From NCBI GenBank assembly GCA_938024995.1, contig CALJDU010000003.1:62001-126000 (forward strand): a DNA stretch of 64,000 nucleotides, read 5' to 3'. The DNA is from an uncultured bacterium. GTDB taxonomy: Bacteria > Myxococcota_A > Polyangia > Polyangiales > Houyiibacteriaceae. Each line of letters begins with the position of its first letter. The stretch's first letter is position 1. A program made the position numbers and the translations under genes. Shown piece after piece: positions 1 to 9,200 of the stretch. The notes beneath the pieces are model-generated. The model did not search any database, was not told the origin of the DNA, and saw only the letters and a list, made by a program, of their open reading frames with translations.

Positions 1-106
1 GGCGATCGCCGCGGTCGTGATCGTCGTGATCTGGAAGGCGACGACCGACCGCGACAAGTACGGCCACCTTCGGCCCGAGCCCGAAGAGGCCATCACCGCG
101 TTTTGA
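1..106 (+). CDS. C-terminal end of a membrane protein (5' cut off)
   Basis: An open frame runs in from the left edge and stops at TGA 104-106. The visible 34 residues are a strongly hydrophobic Ala/Val/Ile stretch ending in Trp, which reads as the end of a transmembrane helix. A short charged tail rich in Asp, Arg and Glu follows. Nothing upstream is visible, so the family cannot be named. The frame is supported only by the helix-plus-polar-tail pattern and by the hairpin just after the stop. Confidence 0.5.
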   Translation, partial: AIAAVVIVVIWKATTDRDKYGHLRPEPEEAITAF

Positions 107-112
107 TCTGAA

Positions 113-161
113 CTAGAGCGTGATTCGAGAGAGGTGGGCGTGATCCGGTGTCACGCTCTAG
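113..161. terminator. Hairpin between convergent genes, possible bidirectional terminator
   Basis: An 11-bp perfect inverted repeat (CTAGAGCGTGA at 113-123, TCACGCTCTAG at 151-161) surrounds a 27-nt loop. It starts 7 bp after the stop of the left-edge gene. Its right arm contains the stop codon of the minus-strand gene at 158-706. There is no clear T-run on either side and the loop is long, so intrinsic termination is an inference. Confidence 0.4.
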
Positions 162-706
162 CTCGAGACGCAGCCCACGAGCGCGCTGGCGCCGAGTCCG
201 CCGACGAAGGTGGTCATCAGGATCCCCGCGAGAGAACCCACACCCGCGACATGTTGCGCACGCTCCGTGTGACGGTTTCGCGGCATTCGCGTGAGGCGAA
301 CGATCCCGTAGATGAGAAGCCCGAGTCCCACTGCGCTCAGCGCCACGCCTGTGGCCAGCAACCCGTTGAGGTTCTGAAACTCCGGCTCGTGGCACGTCGC
401 GGTTCCCATCGTGAGAGCGATCAGTCCCGGAACCAGAAGATCGATGCCGAGCGCCGCGGTTCCGCGCGCCCGTCGACGGGGAAGCCGAAACGGATCCACA
501 CCTTCCAAAGCGGGCGTGGTGATCGCGGACTCGCTCGCCATATGGAGGACCAGGTCAGGCGCGAGACGCGGGGCAAACGACGCGTCGGTCGTGGGCAGCA
601 GCTCTTGCGCGCGCGCGTTCGAGAGAGGCGCGCTCAAGATCCCGAGAGAAAGGAGCGTCGCGATCAGCCGCGCCAACCCGAGACCGGTGGATTGAGAAAT
701 TCGCAT
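158..706 (-). CDS. Small exported protein with hydrophobic C-terminal segments, unknown function
   Basis: A 182-residue protein. I chose the ATG at 706 because it gives a normal signal peptide (MRISQS, then a Leu-rich core, then SNARAQE, a good signal-peptidase site near residue 30), and an AGAGG ribosome-binding site lies just upstream. The frame is open further upstream but that part is Arg-rich and not signal-like. After a soluble stretch there are three hydrophobic segments (about residues 83-99, 112-132 and 150-175), the last rich in Gly and Ala. I recognise no family. A 23-bp palindrome lies about 19 bp upstream of the start (725-747), so regulation by a dimeric repressor is plausible. 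Cysteines occur near position 101 and near the C-terminus. Confidence 0.6.
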   Translation of the reverse strand: MRISQSTGLGLARLIATLLSLGILSAPLSNARAQELLPTTDASFAPRLAPDLVLHMASESAITTPALEGVDPFRLPRRRARGTAALGIDLLVPGLIALTMGTATCHEPEFQNLNGLLATGVALSAVGLGLLIYGIVRLTRMPRNRHTERAQHVAGVGSLAGILMTTFVGGLGASALVGCVSS

Positions 707-1033
707 CGAAACCTCTGTGTTCTGAAATGTATACGATGTACACATTTGTGTTGGAGACAATGGGTATCCGACGCCTGAGCGTGAGTCAAGACGAGCGGCT
801 AGATCGCTCACGACTTGAACTGATTGATGATCGTGGTCTGAGGGCGTCGAGGTCGGTGCCGGCAAGTCGGACATGTAGAGCATATTCTCTGTTCCGCGCC
901 GCCGGCGCTGACGCCGCTCGGTCTTCGCTTCGCTCCGGACCTCGCGCCTTCGCGTCTGCTCGGAACCAATATTCAAGACGCGACGGTGTCGAGATCGGCG
1001 TCCTCAGGCCGCGAGGGCGATCAGGTCGTGAGT
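707..1033. other. Intergenic stretch without a convincing gene
   Basis: These 327 bp lie between the start of the small exported protein and the end of the glycosyltransferase gene. The only clear structure is the palindrome at 725-747. The rest is ordinary GC-rich sequence with short CGCTTCG-type motifs. The open frames across it have Arg/Ser-rich composition typical of non-coding high-GC DNA. Confidence 0.5.
725..747. promoter_or_regulatory. Operator-like imperfect palindrome
   Basis: Arms AAATGTATAC (725-734) and GTACACATTT (738-747) flank a 3-bp centre GAT. They are inverted repeats with one mismatch. The core has the form TGTA-N7-TACA, common in operators of TetR-type and similar dimeric repressors. 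It is AT-rich in a very GC-rich neighbourhood and sits about 19 bp upstream of the start codon at 706. No regulator gene is adjacent, so the binding protein is unknown. Confidence 0.5.
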
Positions 1034-1762
1034 CTAGAGCTTGCCGCGCTCCGCGTCCAAGCGGAGCTTCGGGACCATCATCACGGCCTCGGCAAAGATC
1101 TTTCGGCTCATCTTGCTTTGTCCGGCGCGGCGGTCGACGAAGATGATCGGAACCTCGGAGACGCGGAAGCCGCGACGGAGCGCACGGTAGGTCAGCTCGA
1201 CCTGAAACGAGTAGCCCTCGCTTCGCACTTCGTCGAGCTCGATCGACTCCAGTACGCGGCGGTGGAACGCTTTGTATCCGCTGGTCAGGTCGCGCACGGT
1301 GACGCCTAAAATCGCGCGGCTGTAGAGGCTCCCGCCTTTGCTGAGCAGGTGTCGTCCCGGACCCCAGCCTTCGACGCCGCCGCCGGGGATGTTGCGCGAG
1401 CCGATGACCAGGTCCGCGCCTGCCTCGAATGCCGCCAAGAAGTCAGGCAGGTAGCGAGGGTCGTGACTGAGGTCCGTGTCCATCTCGAAGAGGAGGTCGT
1501 ACCCATCTGCGACCCCGCGCTGGAAGGCCTGTACGTACGCGCTGCCCAGACCCATCTTGCGCGGCCGGTGCATGACCTTCACGCGCTTGTCGACCTTCGC
1601 GATCTGGTCGGCCAGCGCACCGGTTCCATCTGGGGAGTTGTCGTCCACCACGAGAACATGGACGTCGTTCAAGACGTCGAAGACGCCGTCCAGGAAGGGC
1701 GCGAGATTGTCTCGCTCGTTGTAGGTCGGCGTGACGATCAGGACTTTGGGGCGGTCGGCCAT
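1034..1762 (-). CDS. Polyprenol-phosphate mannosyltransferase-like GT2 glycosyltransferase
   Basis: A 242-residue protein of the dolichyl/polyprenyl-phosphate mannose synthase family (GT2, GT-A fold), which transfers a sugar from a nucleotide donor to a polyprenyl phosphate at the cytoplasmic membrane face. Visible motifs are the N-terminal strand VLIVTPTYNERDN, VVDDNSPDGT (nucleotide binding), the metal-binding DxD-like DTDLSHDP, GSRNIPGG, and SGYKAFHR in the acceptor region. The length fits the short form without C-terminal membrane helices. The start at 1762 (MADRPK) was chosen because the family begins a few residues before the first beta strand; ATG at 1777 is an alternative. The gene diverges from the beta-barrel gene at 1852. 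The sugar is inferred from family naming only. Confidence 0.88.
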   Translation of the reverse strand: MADRPKVLIVTPTYNERDNLAPFLDGVFDVLNDVHVLVVDDNSPDGTGALADQIAKVDKRVKVMHRPRKMGLGSAYVQAFQRGVADGYDLLFEMDTDLSHDPRYLPDFLAAFEAGADLVIGSRNIPGGGVEGWGPGRHLLSKGGSLYSRAILGVTVRDLTSGYKAFHRRVLESIELDEVRSEGYSFQVELTYRALRRGFRVSEVPIIFVDRRAGQSKMSRKIFAEAVMMVPKLRLDAERGKL

Positions 1763-1851
1763 ACGCTCCCGCGTCATATCACGAGAGAGCCTCGTTGGGA
1801 TCTCGCCCGTCGCCACTTGAACGGAGCCCCGTTGTCCTGCATGTAACGGGC

Positions 1852-2547
1852 GTGAAGTGCTTTTCCCTGAGCTGGGCGACAGTCGCGTCGCTGATGGTCG
1901 CTTTCCTCCTCACGTCGTTCACCCCGTGTGAGGCGCATGCCCAGAGCCTCGAGGACCTCCGTCTCGAGCAGACCACGCTGGTCGCCGCGGGGGGGCCCTA
2001 TATTCAGCCGACCCAACAGCAGAACGCGACCGCGCGTCCGGCGAACAAGCCGCGTCCGGCGCAGCTGAGCGTCTACCTCAGGGTCCCCATCGCGTTGAAC
2101 GATGCTCTGGATGACTCGCGTCAGATGGGGGGAGGCGTGGGCCTCGCTGCGCGATTCGGTTGGGACCTCGGGATCGTCGTGCCGGAGTTTCACCTCGGCG
2201 GGTCTCTTCACTTCGTGTCGCTCGACAACGCGGTCACCGATGTGGAGCCGAACCTGTTTACCAACGTTTGGGTCGCTGGTGGCGCGCGCTTGCAGCTCCT
2301 CAACCGTTCGCGTTTCGTTCCGTTCGCGAGCGCGGGCATCCGGGTCAACTTTTGGAGCGTCGCCGATGGTCTGACGCGTTCGCTCTCGCCCTCGTTCGGA
2401 CTGATCGGGAAGGTCGGCGTGATGCTGGAGATCTCAATGCGCATCGCGCTCGAGGTCATGGCGGACTTCCACGTGAGCTTTAGCGACCTCTTCGACAGTC
2501 CGGCCTCCTTCATCGCGCCGATGGCTGGGATGACATTTTTCTTCTGA
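1852..2547 (+). CDS. Outer-membrane beta-barrel-like exported protein
   Basis: About 231 residues from a GTG at 1852. This start places a classic signal peptide at the N-terminus (MKCFSLSW, hydrophobic core, cleavage after AHA before QS) and has AACGGG upstream. An in-frame ATG at 1795 would add 19 residues that do not look like a signal. The mature protein has alternating hydrophobic/polar strands with many Gly and aromatic residues and ends in MTFFF, an aromatic C-terminus typical of BAM substrates. I infer an 8-10-strand barrel. No enzyme motif is visible. It is divergent from the glycosyltransferase and is followed by about 150 bp of non-coding DNA. Confidence 0.7.
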   Translation: MKCFSLSWATVASLMVAFLLTSFTPCEAHAQSLEDLRLEQTTLVAAGGPYIQPTQQQNATARPANKPRPAQLSVYLRVPIALNDALDDSRQMGGGVGLAARFGWDLGIVVPEFHLGGSLHFVSLDNAVTDVEPNLFTNVWVAGGARLQLLNRSRFVPFASAGIRVNFWSVADGLTRSLSPSFGLIGKVGVMLEISMRIALEVMADFHVSFSDLFDSPASFIAPMAGMTFFF

Positions 2548-2699
2548 GGGTGTTCTTCGGTTCGTTAGCGCACTGCTTCATCAGCGCTTGAGCAGCGATG
2601 CTAGACCGCCCGTGGGATGTCTGGCGTTGCGTAACGAGATACCCTTAGAGCGTCGCGCGTCCGTGACTTGTTTTCCTTCTGCCGACTTGGGGCCTTTGC

Positions 2700-4421
2700 A
2701 TGACTCGTTCTCTTCTCCTTCGCCTGCTCTGTGGCGTGGCCTGTTGCTTCGTTCTTTTCGCGTGCGGTGACGACGACGACGGTGGTGGTGATGACGTCGG
2801 ACCCGACACGACGACCGTCGATACCGGAGGAGGCTGCGCTCCGGGCACCGAGTGCGACGGAGCGTGCGTCGACCTCAACACTGACCCCGTGAACTGCGGC
2901 GGCTGCGGCATCGCGTGCGGTGACGGTGAGTCTTGCTCCTCCGGCGTGTGCGGCTCGGGCTGCCCGAGCGGAACCGTCGCGTGTGGCGAGAGCTGCACGG
3001 ATCTCAACAGCGACCCGACCAACTGTGGTGCGTGCGGCACCCCATGCACGGGCGAAGAGGTTTGCTCCGGGGGCGTCTGCTCGTCCGGCTGTGGTGAGGG
3101 TGAGACGGAGTGCGCGGGTGGGTGCGTCGAGCTTGCGTCCGATCCCTCCAACTGCGGAGCGTGCGGAGAGGCATGTGTCGCGGGCGAGATCTGCGCGGCG
3201 GGCGCTTGCGTCGCCGAGTGCGCGGGCGACGAGACGCGCTGCGGCGCGGACTGTGTCGACACCGACTCGAGCGTCGCGCATTGCGGCGGGTGCGGCATGG
3301 CGTGTGACGACGGCGAAGTCTGTAACGCGGGCGGCTGCGCTCCATCGTGTGGCGACGGCCTGAGCGCGTGTGAAGGCGAGTGCCTCGACCTCGGCACCGA
3401 CAACGACAACTGTGGGGCGTGCGGTAACGAGTGCCGCGCGGGAACGCGCTGCAGCGCGGGCCGGTGTCAGCCCTTCGCGTGCGGCCGACCGTTGATCGAT
3501 TGCGGAGGCGAGTGTGTCGACGCGCGAACGGACCGCACGAACTGCGGCAGTTGTGGCAACGCCTGCTCGCGCTCGGAGCGATGCACCGACGGCATGTGCG
3601 AGTCGATCTTCGTGACGTGCCCGCGCCCGCAGATCAACTGCGGCGGCACGTGTGTCGACGCGAGCTCCGACGAGGCCAACTGCGGCGCGTGCGGCGTGAC
3701 CTGTGACCGGAGCGAGATGTGTGTGTCCGGCTCCTGCACCGGGATCATCGCGTGTCGCCCGCCCCGAGTTGCGTGCGATGGTGAGTGCGTTGACCTCCAG
3801 TCGGATGAAGCGAACTGTGGCCGATGCGGAACCGAGTGTTCTCGACTGCAGACGTGCACGTCCGGCCGGTGTGTCGCCTCTGTGATTTGTCGTCCGCCGA
3901 CGGTCGCGTGTGACGGTGAGTGCGTGGACACGAACACAGACGAAGGCAACTGTGGCGCGTGCGGAACGACCTGCGCGCGCGGTCAGATCTGCACTGACGG
4001 CCGTTGCGGATTGCCGGTCTTCTGTCGTCCCCCGACGATCAACTGTGGTGGCGAGTGCGTGGACACCCAGACCGACGAGGCAAACTGTGGCTCATGCGGG
4101 ACGACGTGCCCGCGAGGTCAATCTTGTACCGCCGGCCGTTGCTCGGCGCCGATCATCTGTCGTCCCCCGACGGTCGCCTGCGGTCGCGAATGCGTAGACC
4201 TCCAGACCGACGAGGCGAACTGCGGCGACTGCGGCAACTTGTGCGGGCGAGGCCAGATCTGCACGTCGGGTCGCTGCATGCTCGCGATCTCCTGTCGCCC
4301 CCCGCTCGTCAACTGCGACGGCGCCTGCGTCGACACGCAGACCGACGAAGCGAACTGTGGAACGTGTGGGACGGTCTGTCGGTTCGGGATGACCTGTCGG
4401 TCAGGGAGCTGCGGGCTCTAA
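2700..4421 (+). CDS. Cysteine-rich repeat lipoprotein, 12 repeats (MXAN_6577-like type)
   Basis: A 573-residue lipoprotein. The signal sequence ends in the lipobox LFAC (Cys22). A short Asp/Gly-rich linker follows, then 12 consecutive units of 41-46 residues fill the protein to its end. Each unit has the pattern C-x-C-xxx-C-V/D-D-(6-8)-NCGxCG-xxC-xxGxxC-xxGxC, about eight cysteines per unit, implying a disulfide-bonded rod on the cell surface. The last six units share a CRPPxxxC opening and are the most alike, suggesting recent internal duplication. Such proteins are common in myxobacteria and are often misannotated from the repeat (for example as tryptophan synthase alpha chain). Function is unknown; stalk or adhesion roles are inference. 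A paralogue with nine repeats follows at 4522, separated by a strong terminator. Confidence 0.85.
   Translation: MTRSLLLRLLCGVACCFVLFACGDDDDGGGDDVGPDTTTVDTGGGCAPGTECDGACVDLNTDPVNCGGCGIACGDGESCSSGVCGSGCPSGTVACGESCTDLNSDPTNCGACGTPCTGEEVCSGGVCSSGCGEGETECAGGCVELASDPSNCGACGEACVAGEICAAGACVAECAGDETRCGADCVDTDSSVAHCGGCGMACDDGEVCNAGGCAPSCGDGLSACEGECLDLGTDNDNCGACGNECRAGTRCSAGRCQPFACGRPLIDCGGECVDARTDRTNCGSCGNACSRSERCTDGMCESIFVTCPRPQINCGGTCVDASSDEANCGACGVTCDRSEMCVSGSCTGIIACRPPRVACDGECVDLQSDEANCGRCGTECSRLQTCTSGRCVASVICRPPTVACDGECVDTNTDEGNCGACGTTCARGQICTDGRCGLPVFCRPPTINCGGECVDTQTDEANCGSCGTTCPRGQSCTAGRCSAPIICRPPTVACGRECVDLQTDEANCGDCGNLCGRGQICTSGRCMLAISCRPPLVNCDGACVDTQTDEANCGTCGTVCRFGMTCRSGSCGL
2835..4418 (+). 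repeat. 12 tandem coding repeats of ~135 bp
   Basis: Twelve in-frame repeats of about 125-138 bp encode the cysteine-rich units of the lipoprotein. All share the codons for NCGxCG near the middle. The second half (from about 3690) is more uniform at nucleotide level, with near-identical CGTCCCCCGAC starts, pointing to later amplification there. Confidence 0.85.
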
Positions 4422-4462
4422 CCGGAGACCACAGAGCGATCTCGCGAGCCAGCGAGCCAATG

Positions 4463-4496
4463 AGAAACGAGCGTGTTCGCGCTCGTTTCTTTCTTT
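4463..4496 (+). terminator. Intrinsic terminator
   Basis: An 11-bp perfect stem (AGAAACGAGCG at 4463-4473, CGCTCGTTTCT at 4480-4490) with loop TGTTCG is followed directly by TTCTTTT. It lies about 40 bp after the stop of the first cysteine-rich lipoprotein and 25 bp before the start of the second, so the two paralogues are probably transcribed separately. Confidence 0.8.
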
Positions 4497-4521
4497 TGGT
4501 GGCTTTCGATACCATCGAGGC

Positions 4522-6201
4522 ATGACTCGCTTCACTCGTCTCGCGCTCTTGGCCCTCTCTTTGTGTTTCGTCATCGCGTGCGCGGATGGGGGAGAGGAAG
4601 GCGATGCCTCGGTCGACACCCACGTCGCGACGGACGGGTGCGCTTCCGGCGAGACGGTGTGCGACGGCGCGTGCGTCGATCTGTCGCTGGATATGAACCA
4701 CTGCGGCGCGTGCGGCGTGACCTGCGCGGAGGGCGAGAGCTGCGTCGACGGAGCCTGCGGAGGCGCGTGTGACTTCGGTCAGATTCGGTGTGACGGAGCC
4801 TGCGTCAACCCGCAGACGAGCGGGTCGCACTGCGGGACGTGCGGCAACTCGTGCATCGCGGGCACGGAGTGCGTTGAGGGCTCATGCGCGACCGGGTGCG
4901 CGGAGGGTGAGACCCGCTGCGGGATCGCCTGCGTGGATCTGACCGCGGACAGCGCGAACTGTGGGGGCTGTGGAACGGTCTGTGAGGGCGGGATGGAGTG
5001 CATGGGCGGGACGTGCGCGTCTCCGTGCGGCGCGACGGAGCTGATGTGCGCCGGGATCTGCGTCGACCCGATGCTCGATCCGAGTCACTGCGGAGCGTGC
5101 GGCGTCTTGTGCGGCGCCGGCGACGTCTGCCTGATGGGGATGTGTCTGGCGGAGTGCGCACCGGACGAGACGCGATGCGGCGCGACGTGCGCGGACGTGA
5201 CCCGAGACGACATGAACTGCGGCGCGTGCGGAACGCTCTGCGCGGAGACCGAAGAGTGCATCGCGAGCGCGTGCGTGGCGGAGTGCGCGGAGACGGAGAC
5301 GCGCTGCGACGGACTCTGCACCGACACGATGAGCGACGCGGCGCATTGCGGAGCGTGCGGAGTGATGTGCGCCGCGGGCGAGATCTGCGATGCCGGCGCG
5401 TGCCTGCCGGCGTGCGCCGCGACCGAAACGCGATGCGGCACCGCGTGCGTAGACACGATGACGAGCGCGGCTCACTGCGGTGGTTGCGGCGTCATGTGCG
5501 CGGCGGGTGAAGCGTGTGACGCGGGGACGTGCCGCGTTCCTTGCGCGGCGGGAGAGACCGTGTGCGGCGCGGCGTGTGTGGACCTCTCAGAGGATCGAAA
5601 CAACTGCGGTGCTTGCGGCACAACCTGCGCGGCGACCGAAGGCTGTCTCTCCGGCCGATGCACACCATGCCTCTTCCCGACCCGCCTGTGCGACGGGAGC
5701 TGCATCGACGTCTCGGCGGATAACAACAACTGTGGCGGTTGCGGGAACGTCTGCGGGGCGGGCACGAGCTGCGTCGCCGGAGGATGCTCCGGCGGCACCG
5801 AGCGCCTGGTCTTCCCGCGCGCGTCCGACATGCGAATGGGCTCCAGCGGCGCTGGAGGACGCTTCTTTTGGCGCGCGGGTAATTTCGTCGAAGGAACCCG
5901 AGCGACGCGCTATCGCGAGATTCGCAGCGTCTCGGTGGACGTGATGATCGAGAGCAACGGCCTCTCGTGCGACACCCAAGACGTCGATGTCTTGATCGAG
6001 GGCAGCCGCATCGGGAGCTTCCGGGTCTCGCGCGGTCAAACTCGCGTGATGGAGAGCTTCGCGAGGATCCCCGGGATCCCGGTTTCGGGGACCGACGTCA
6101 CGATTCGCTACCAGACGAGCCGGACCGTGGACTCGGGTTGCGGAGCGGCCGGGTACGCGGACGACACCTCTTCGATCACGCTCTCAGGCGTCGTGCGCTG
6201 A
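4522..6201 (+). CDS. Cysteine-rich repeat lipoprotein, 9 repeats plus C-terminal domain
   Basis: A 559-residue lipoprotein, paralogous to the gene at 2700. The signal peptide ends in the lipobox VIAC (Cys20), followed by an acidic linker. Nine cysteine-rich units of about 43 residues span roughly residues 40-426. Unlike its neighbour it ends in a non-repeat domain of about 133 residues (427-559), rich in beta-type sequence (RSVSVDVMIES, DVDVLIEGSRIGSF, DVTIRYQTSR). This domain has two cysteines and resembles a beta-sandwich, but I cannot assign it. The layout suggests a disulfide-rich stalk presenting a globular head. Its own promoter probably lies after the terminator at 4463-4496. Confidence 0.85.
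   Translation: MTRFTRLALLALSLCFVIACADGGEEGDASVDTHVATDGCASGETVCDGACVDLSLDMNHCGACGVTCAEGESCVDGACGGACDFGQIRCDGACVNPQTSGSHCGTCGNSCIAGTECVEGSCATGCAEGETRCGIACVDLTADSANCGGCGTVCEGGMECMGGTCASPCGATELMCAGICVDPMLDPSHCGACGVLCGAGDVCLMGMCLAECAPDETRCGATCADVTRDDMNCGACGTLCAETEECIASACVAECAETETRCDGLCTDTMSDAAHCGACGVMCAAGEICDAGACLPACAATETRCGTACVDTMTSAAHCGGCGVMCAAGEACDAGTCRVPCAAGETVCGAACVDLSEDRNNCGACGTTCAATEGCLSGRCTPCLFPTRLCDGSCIDVSADNNNCGGCGNVCGAGTSCVAGGCSGGTERLVFPRASDMRMGSSGAGGRFFWRAGNFVEGTRATRYREIRSVSVDVMIESNGLSCDTQDVDVLIEGSRIGSFRVSRGQTRVMESFARIPGIPVSGTDVTIRYQTSRTVDSGCGAAGYADDTSSITLSGVVR
4639..5799 (+). repeat. 9 tandem coding repeats of ~129 bp
   Basis: Nine in-frame repeats encode the cysteine-rich units of the second lipoprotein. 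The spacing is more regular (mostly 43 codons) than in the upstream paralogue. Five units carry an ETxC motif (such as ETRC) in the first loop, so this array expanded separately from the CRPP-type units upstream. Confidence 0.8.
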
Positions 6202-6217
6202 ACACGCGTTCGCCTCA

Positions 6218-6241
6218 GCTCTCCGCTTTCTTGCGGAGAGC
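6218..6241 (+). terminator. Terminator-like hairpin
   Basis: A 9-bp perfect stem (GCTCTCCGC at 6218-6226, GCGGAGAGC at 6233-6241) has loop TTTCTT. It starts 17 bp after the stop of the second cysteine-rich lipoprotein and ends 46 bp before the next start. No T-run follows, so termination may be weak or factor-assisted. Confidence 0.5.
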
Positions 6242-6287
6242 ATTGCCGCTCTGATGCAATTCCCGCGCGGGCAGGTGCCTGCATGGG

Positions 6288-9200
6288 ATGCGGCGCGCAC
6301 TAAAAACGAGGCTCGGGCGAGTGGGGGGCTGCCTCGCGCTTGTGCTTTGGTTCGCCTCCGGGACGGCTGCCGAGGAGCCTGTGGAGCTGAACGCCGCCGA
6401 GCAAGAACAGCTCGCTGAGCGAGAGCGAGTGCTCGCGAATGTGCGCGCGCTCGAAGCTTTCGTCGCCGGAGGCACGGTCGACGACGCGGTATCGCTCTTC
6501 GGCGTGGATCCCGCGGACGGTGACGCGGTCACGATGTACCTCGGCTCTTTGGAGCGTGATCTCGCCGCGCTTGAGCAAGCGGACCTCGCGGCGCGAGCCG
6601 ACCTCGCGGAGGAGCGAGGGGAGGACGCCAACGAGCTGCCCTTGGGAGAAGCGTCAGGCGAAGACGGCGCGGTCGACCCGCCCGAGACAGAGCCGACGAG
6701 CGAGACAGAGCCGACGAGCGAGCCAGGTGAAGAGCCTAGGGAAGATCGTGAAGAGCCTTCGGCAGGTCCCGAAGCTCTCGAACCTCCCGAAGAACCTGTC
6801 GCAGACGCATCCACCGACCTCGCAGACGCAGATCTTGAGACCCTGCGCCGTCGCGAGCTGACGCTGCAGCTCGACTTCCTTCGTCGCCCTTTGGTTGAGC
6901 GACTGACCTTGCTCGGCGGAGAGCACGCCCGCGTCGCGCAGCAGCTCCGGGAAGCGCAAGCGTTGCGTGACGAAGCCGAGGCGAGTCGCGCGAGAGCAGA
7001 GCACGCGCGCCAACAAGCGCTGCGCGAGGCGGAAGAGGCCAACGATCGCGCCGAGCGAGAGCTCGCGCGAGAACGAGCTCGGATCGAGACGCGTTTCGCG
7101 GAGCTCGCAGACGGGCAACGCGAGCACGCCGAAGAGCAGACGCGACGGGCGCAGGAGGCGCACGCCTGGCTAGAGGCCACGCGCGACATCAGCGAAGCGC
7201 TCGACTCTGCGGAACGTGGCGCGCTCACCGAGCTTCGCGCGGATGCTCTCTACGATCGCGCCGAGCATCTCTTGAGCGACGCTCGCGCGGCGTACGAAGA
7301 CGCGTTGGTCGAGCTGGATGAGCCGTCGCGCTTCCCGCCCTTCGAACCAGAGATCAACCCTGAAGAGGAGCGGTTCAACGGGCGCCAGTCGCATGAAGAG
7401 GTGCGGCGGGCGCTCGTACGCTTGGCCGAGAAACGCGCAGAGCTCGTCGAAGAGGAGACGCTCGCGCGACGCCAGCACGTCCAGCGCTGCGCAGATGATG
7501 TCCACAACCTCGACCGTCGGCGGATCGATCTACTCGCGCATCTCTCGAGCGAGCATGAAGAGCGCGTGATGGGGCTCGGGACCCGTGGCGCTCGAACAGC
7601 GCAAGGCGAGTGGCATCAGCTCACCGCGAACACGCGCTGGTACGTGCAGCGTCGACCGCGCGAAGCACAGGGCGTCATGGATTGGCTCGGCGACGTGTTC
7701 GCGCGAGGGTCGACGCGTTTCAAACTCATCGAGCTCATCTTGCTCTTCATCATCTGCGCCTTCGCGATCCGTCGTCGCGACACGCTGGTGGACCGTATTC
7801 GCGAGCAAGCAGAGCGCGTGCTCGCGATCGGGAAGAACGCACCGATCTGGGTTCGCTATGCCGCCTCGCTCTCACCGCTCGCGGTGGTCGTCACGATCGG
7901 GTTGGCCGAGCACTGGATGCGCGATCTTCAGATGGCGGACGAGCTGATCCTCGGCGTCCGCGTGCTGATGCGCTACGCGGTCTATCGCCTCGCGATGAGC
8001 GTCCTCGTGACCTTTTTCGTTCGCAAAGACGTGATCGGCGACGGGCCGACGCGACCACGTCGCCAAGCGCGGATCGCCGAGACGCTGCGGGCGATTGGGC
8101 GCACTCTCTTGGTGCTCTCCGTCGTGCTGCTGATCTGCGAAACGCTCGCCGGGACCGGCTACCTCTACAGCGTCGTCCGCCTCGCGTCTTGGTTCTGCAT
8201 CGCGATCGCGGGTTGGGTCATCTTGCGGCGCTGGCGAAGCGAGGTCTTTACGTCGTACCTGCGGAGCTTCCCCAAAGGTCGACTCGCCACCTTTGTCGCG
8301 CGCGGCCGGGACTCGTTCTGGGGCGCGTTGGTGCTGCCCTTCGCGTTCTGTCTCGTCGCCGCCCGAGCGGTGGTCGTCTTCTTCCGCGACGCCTTCATGC
8401 GCTCCGAGCTCAGTCGCCGGTTGCTCGCGTACTTCTTCCGCCGTCAGATTGAGCGAACGGTTGAAGTGGAGGGCACCGCGGGCCCTACGCTGCTTCCCGA
8501 AAAGGTCTACGTATCTTTCGGTGCGCACGAGCTCGACGACCAGCTCCGGGTCGATCACTTCCCCTTCCTCGACGAGACCCTCGTTGCGTTGGCCGCGTGG
8601 ATGGAAGGCGAGCCGGCGGTCGCGCGCGCGCTCGTCGGCGAACAGGGCATCGGCAAGTCGACCTGGATGGCGGAGTTCGGGAGCCGCGTCGCCGACCTTG
8701 AGCCGACCTACGCGGTCCTGGACGAGACGCTGACCACAGAGGCCGAGGTCTGCCGCTTCATCTCGGAGCTCCTTGGTGATCCGATCGTCGACACGATGGA
8801 AGAGCTGGTCGCGAACCTCGACGACAACGAGCGTCGGGTCGTGCTGCTCGACCACTGTCAGAACCTGGTGCTCCGCGCGATCGGCGGGATGAACGGGCTC
8901 AACGCCTTCACGCAGATCTTGAGGCACACGAGCGATCGCGTGTTCTGGGTCTGCTCGTTCTCGCGTTACTCCTGGGAGCACGTCCGCTACGTGCTGCAGG
9001 GCGAGGACGCGTTCGAGCAGGTTCACGTGATGCCGAAGTGGACCGAGGGACAGATCACGGAGCTCATCGATCGACGCATCGAGAAGGCGAACGTGAGCGT
9101 GAGCTACGACGCCTTCCTGACGACCCAAGAAGCACGCGAGCAAGAGCGCGAACGCGCGGAGCTTCGTCAGCGCTTCTTCCGTTTGGCCTGGGACAACGCC

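Noticed and set aside
727..1146. Plus-strand frame starting in the palindrome
   Set aside because: Arg/Ser-rich, no Shine-Dalgarno site, runs antisense into the glycosyltransferase.
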